From Diaphorobacter limosus (lineage in GTDB: Bacteria > Pseudomonadota > Gammaproteobacteria > Burkholderiales > Burkholderiaceae_C): DNA of 64,000 nucleotides. The stretch is from assembly GCF_033100095.1 (NCBI RefSeq), contig NZ_CP136921.1, forward strand, positions 2,140,501 to 2,204,500, in the 5' to 3' direction. Shown one piece after another: positions 63,633-64,000 of this stretch. Made by a program: the position numbers and the translations under genes. Each line of letters opens with the position of its first letter. The stretch's first letter is position 1. A model generated the notes under the pieces. That model was not told the DNA's origin. It saw only the letters and a program-made list of their open reading frames with translations, and searched no databases.

Positions 63633-64000
63633 ATGTTCTACAGAGAAAACGGCCAGTTCAAGACGAGCTACCGCGCCGACCAGCAGATCTTCCCGATCGC
63701 GCAGGATCGCATGGTCATCCTGGCCTTCCTGGCCGTGGCCTTTGTGCTCGTGCCCATGCTGGCCACTGATTATTTCTACCGCGCCATCCTGATCCCGCTG
63801 GTCATCATGTCGATGGCCGCCCTGGGCGTGAACATTCTGGTGGGCTACTGCGGCCAGATCTCGCTGGGCTCGGGCGCCTTCATGGCCGTGGGGGCCTACG
63901 GTGCGTTCAACTTCTTCGTGCGCTTTCCGGGCATGCCGTTGATTCCGGCGCTAATTCTGGGCGGCCTGTGCGCCACGTTCTTCGGCATTCTGTTCGGCCT
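63633..64000 (+). CDS. livM: branched-chain amino acid type ABC transporter permease LivM (cut by the window end)
   Basis: First 122 residues of a LivM-type permease. The cytoplasmic N-terminus MFYRENGQFKTSYRADQQIFPI is followed by membrane segments and the family motif MAALGVNILVGYCGQISLGSGAFMAVGAYGAFNF. AAGGGGAG precedes the ATG. The gene continues beyond the window; genes for the binding protein and a second ATPase (livF) are expected next. Confidence 0.92.
   Translation, partial: MFYRENGQFKTSYRADQQIFPIAQDRMVILAFLAVAFVLVPMLATDYFYRAILIPLVIMSMAALGVNILVGYCGQISLGSGAFMAVGAYGAFNFFVRFPGMPLIPALILGGLCATFFGILFG

Overview
The window reads as chromosomal DNA of a GC-rich betaproteobacterium of the Comamonadaceae, most like the Acidovorax / Alicycliphilus / Melaminivora group. 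The evidence is the codon usage, the family make-up (two TctC/Bug binding proteins, an Amn-type AMP nucleosidase, a DUF2760-Hsp70 cassette, a GspAB pair, a LivGHM cassette with an acyl-CoA ligase) and about ten copies of a short dispersed repeat whose core is GATAGCT..TTTGCGCTTGA..CAAGCGCTGGAGGCC. I cannot assign a species without a search.

Layout. 0.2-3 kb: an orphan sulfate-binding protein, a Uma2-type nuclease-fold protein and ruvB. 3-14 kb: a small AT-richer secreted protein, then a Hsp70 cassette (DUF2760, Hsp70, amino-acid-binding protein, Hsp70-DUF3731) bracketed by two paralogous lipoprotein serine proteases. Each protease gene lies about 30 bp downstream of ruvA or of a ruvA 3' tail remnant, so this block looks like a duplicated ruvA-protease segment that now separates ruvA from ruvB. 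14-25 kb: phoH/ybeZ, ybeY, a TSUP permease, a hipBA-type pair, dtd with a CDF metal exporter, a PAS-GGDEF-EAL protein, AMP nucleosidase and a tannase-family lipoprotein. 25-31 kb: a two-gene ABC-2 exporter followed by a D-serine locus (dsdC, dsdX, dsdA) that is flanked by direct copies of the exporter permease 3' end.

31-42 kb is the accessory part with visible decay: a GntR regulator and a frameshifted NCS1 nucleobase permease separated by an intact IS630-type element, a 3-hydroxyacyl-CoA dehydrogenase, and a pqq-type locus. The pqq locus runs pqqE, a 31-residue membrane peptide, a urate-oxidase-N-like membrane protein, a SerC-like aminotransferase with an amber codon, a DHODH-like protein, pqqA and pqqD, and lies downstream of a MoxY-like two-component system. 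pqqB and pqqC are absent from the window. This arrangement is the best candidate for something undescribed.

42-64 kb: a CoA-transferase / MaoC hydratase / TctC operon; a metallophosphoesterase followed by a Ser/Thr kinase fused to a universal-stress-protein domain; srkA; a second TctC protein; the lactate locus lldP-lldR-lldD with two clear LldR-type operators; htpG; a Crp/Fnr regulator; gspA-gspB; and an acyl-CoA ligase followed by livG, livH and a livM cut by the window edge.

The repeats deserve attention. Copies of the dispersed element have become coding sequence in four genes, appear to supply the ribosome binding site and start codon of ybeY and the start region of hsp70, and in one place form a terminator hairpin. 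An unrelated palindromic element is inserted in frame in the second hsp70.
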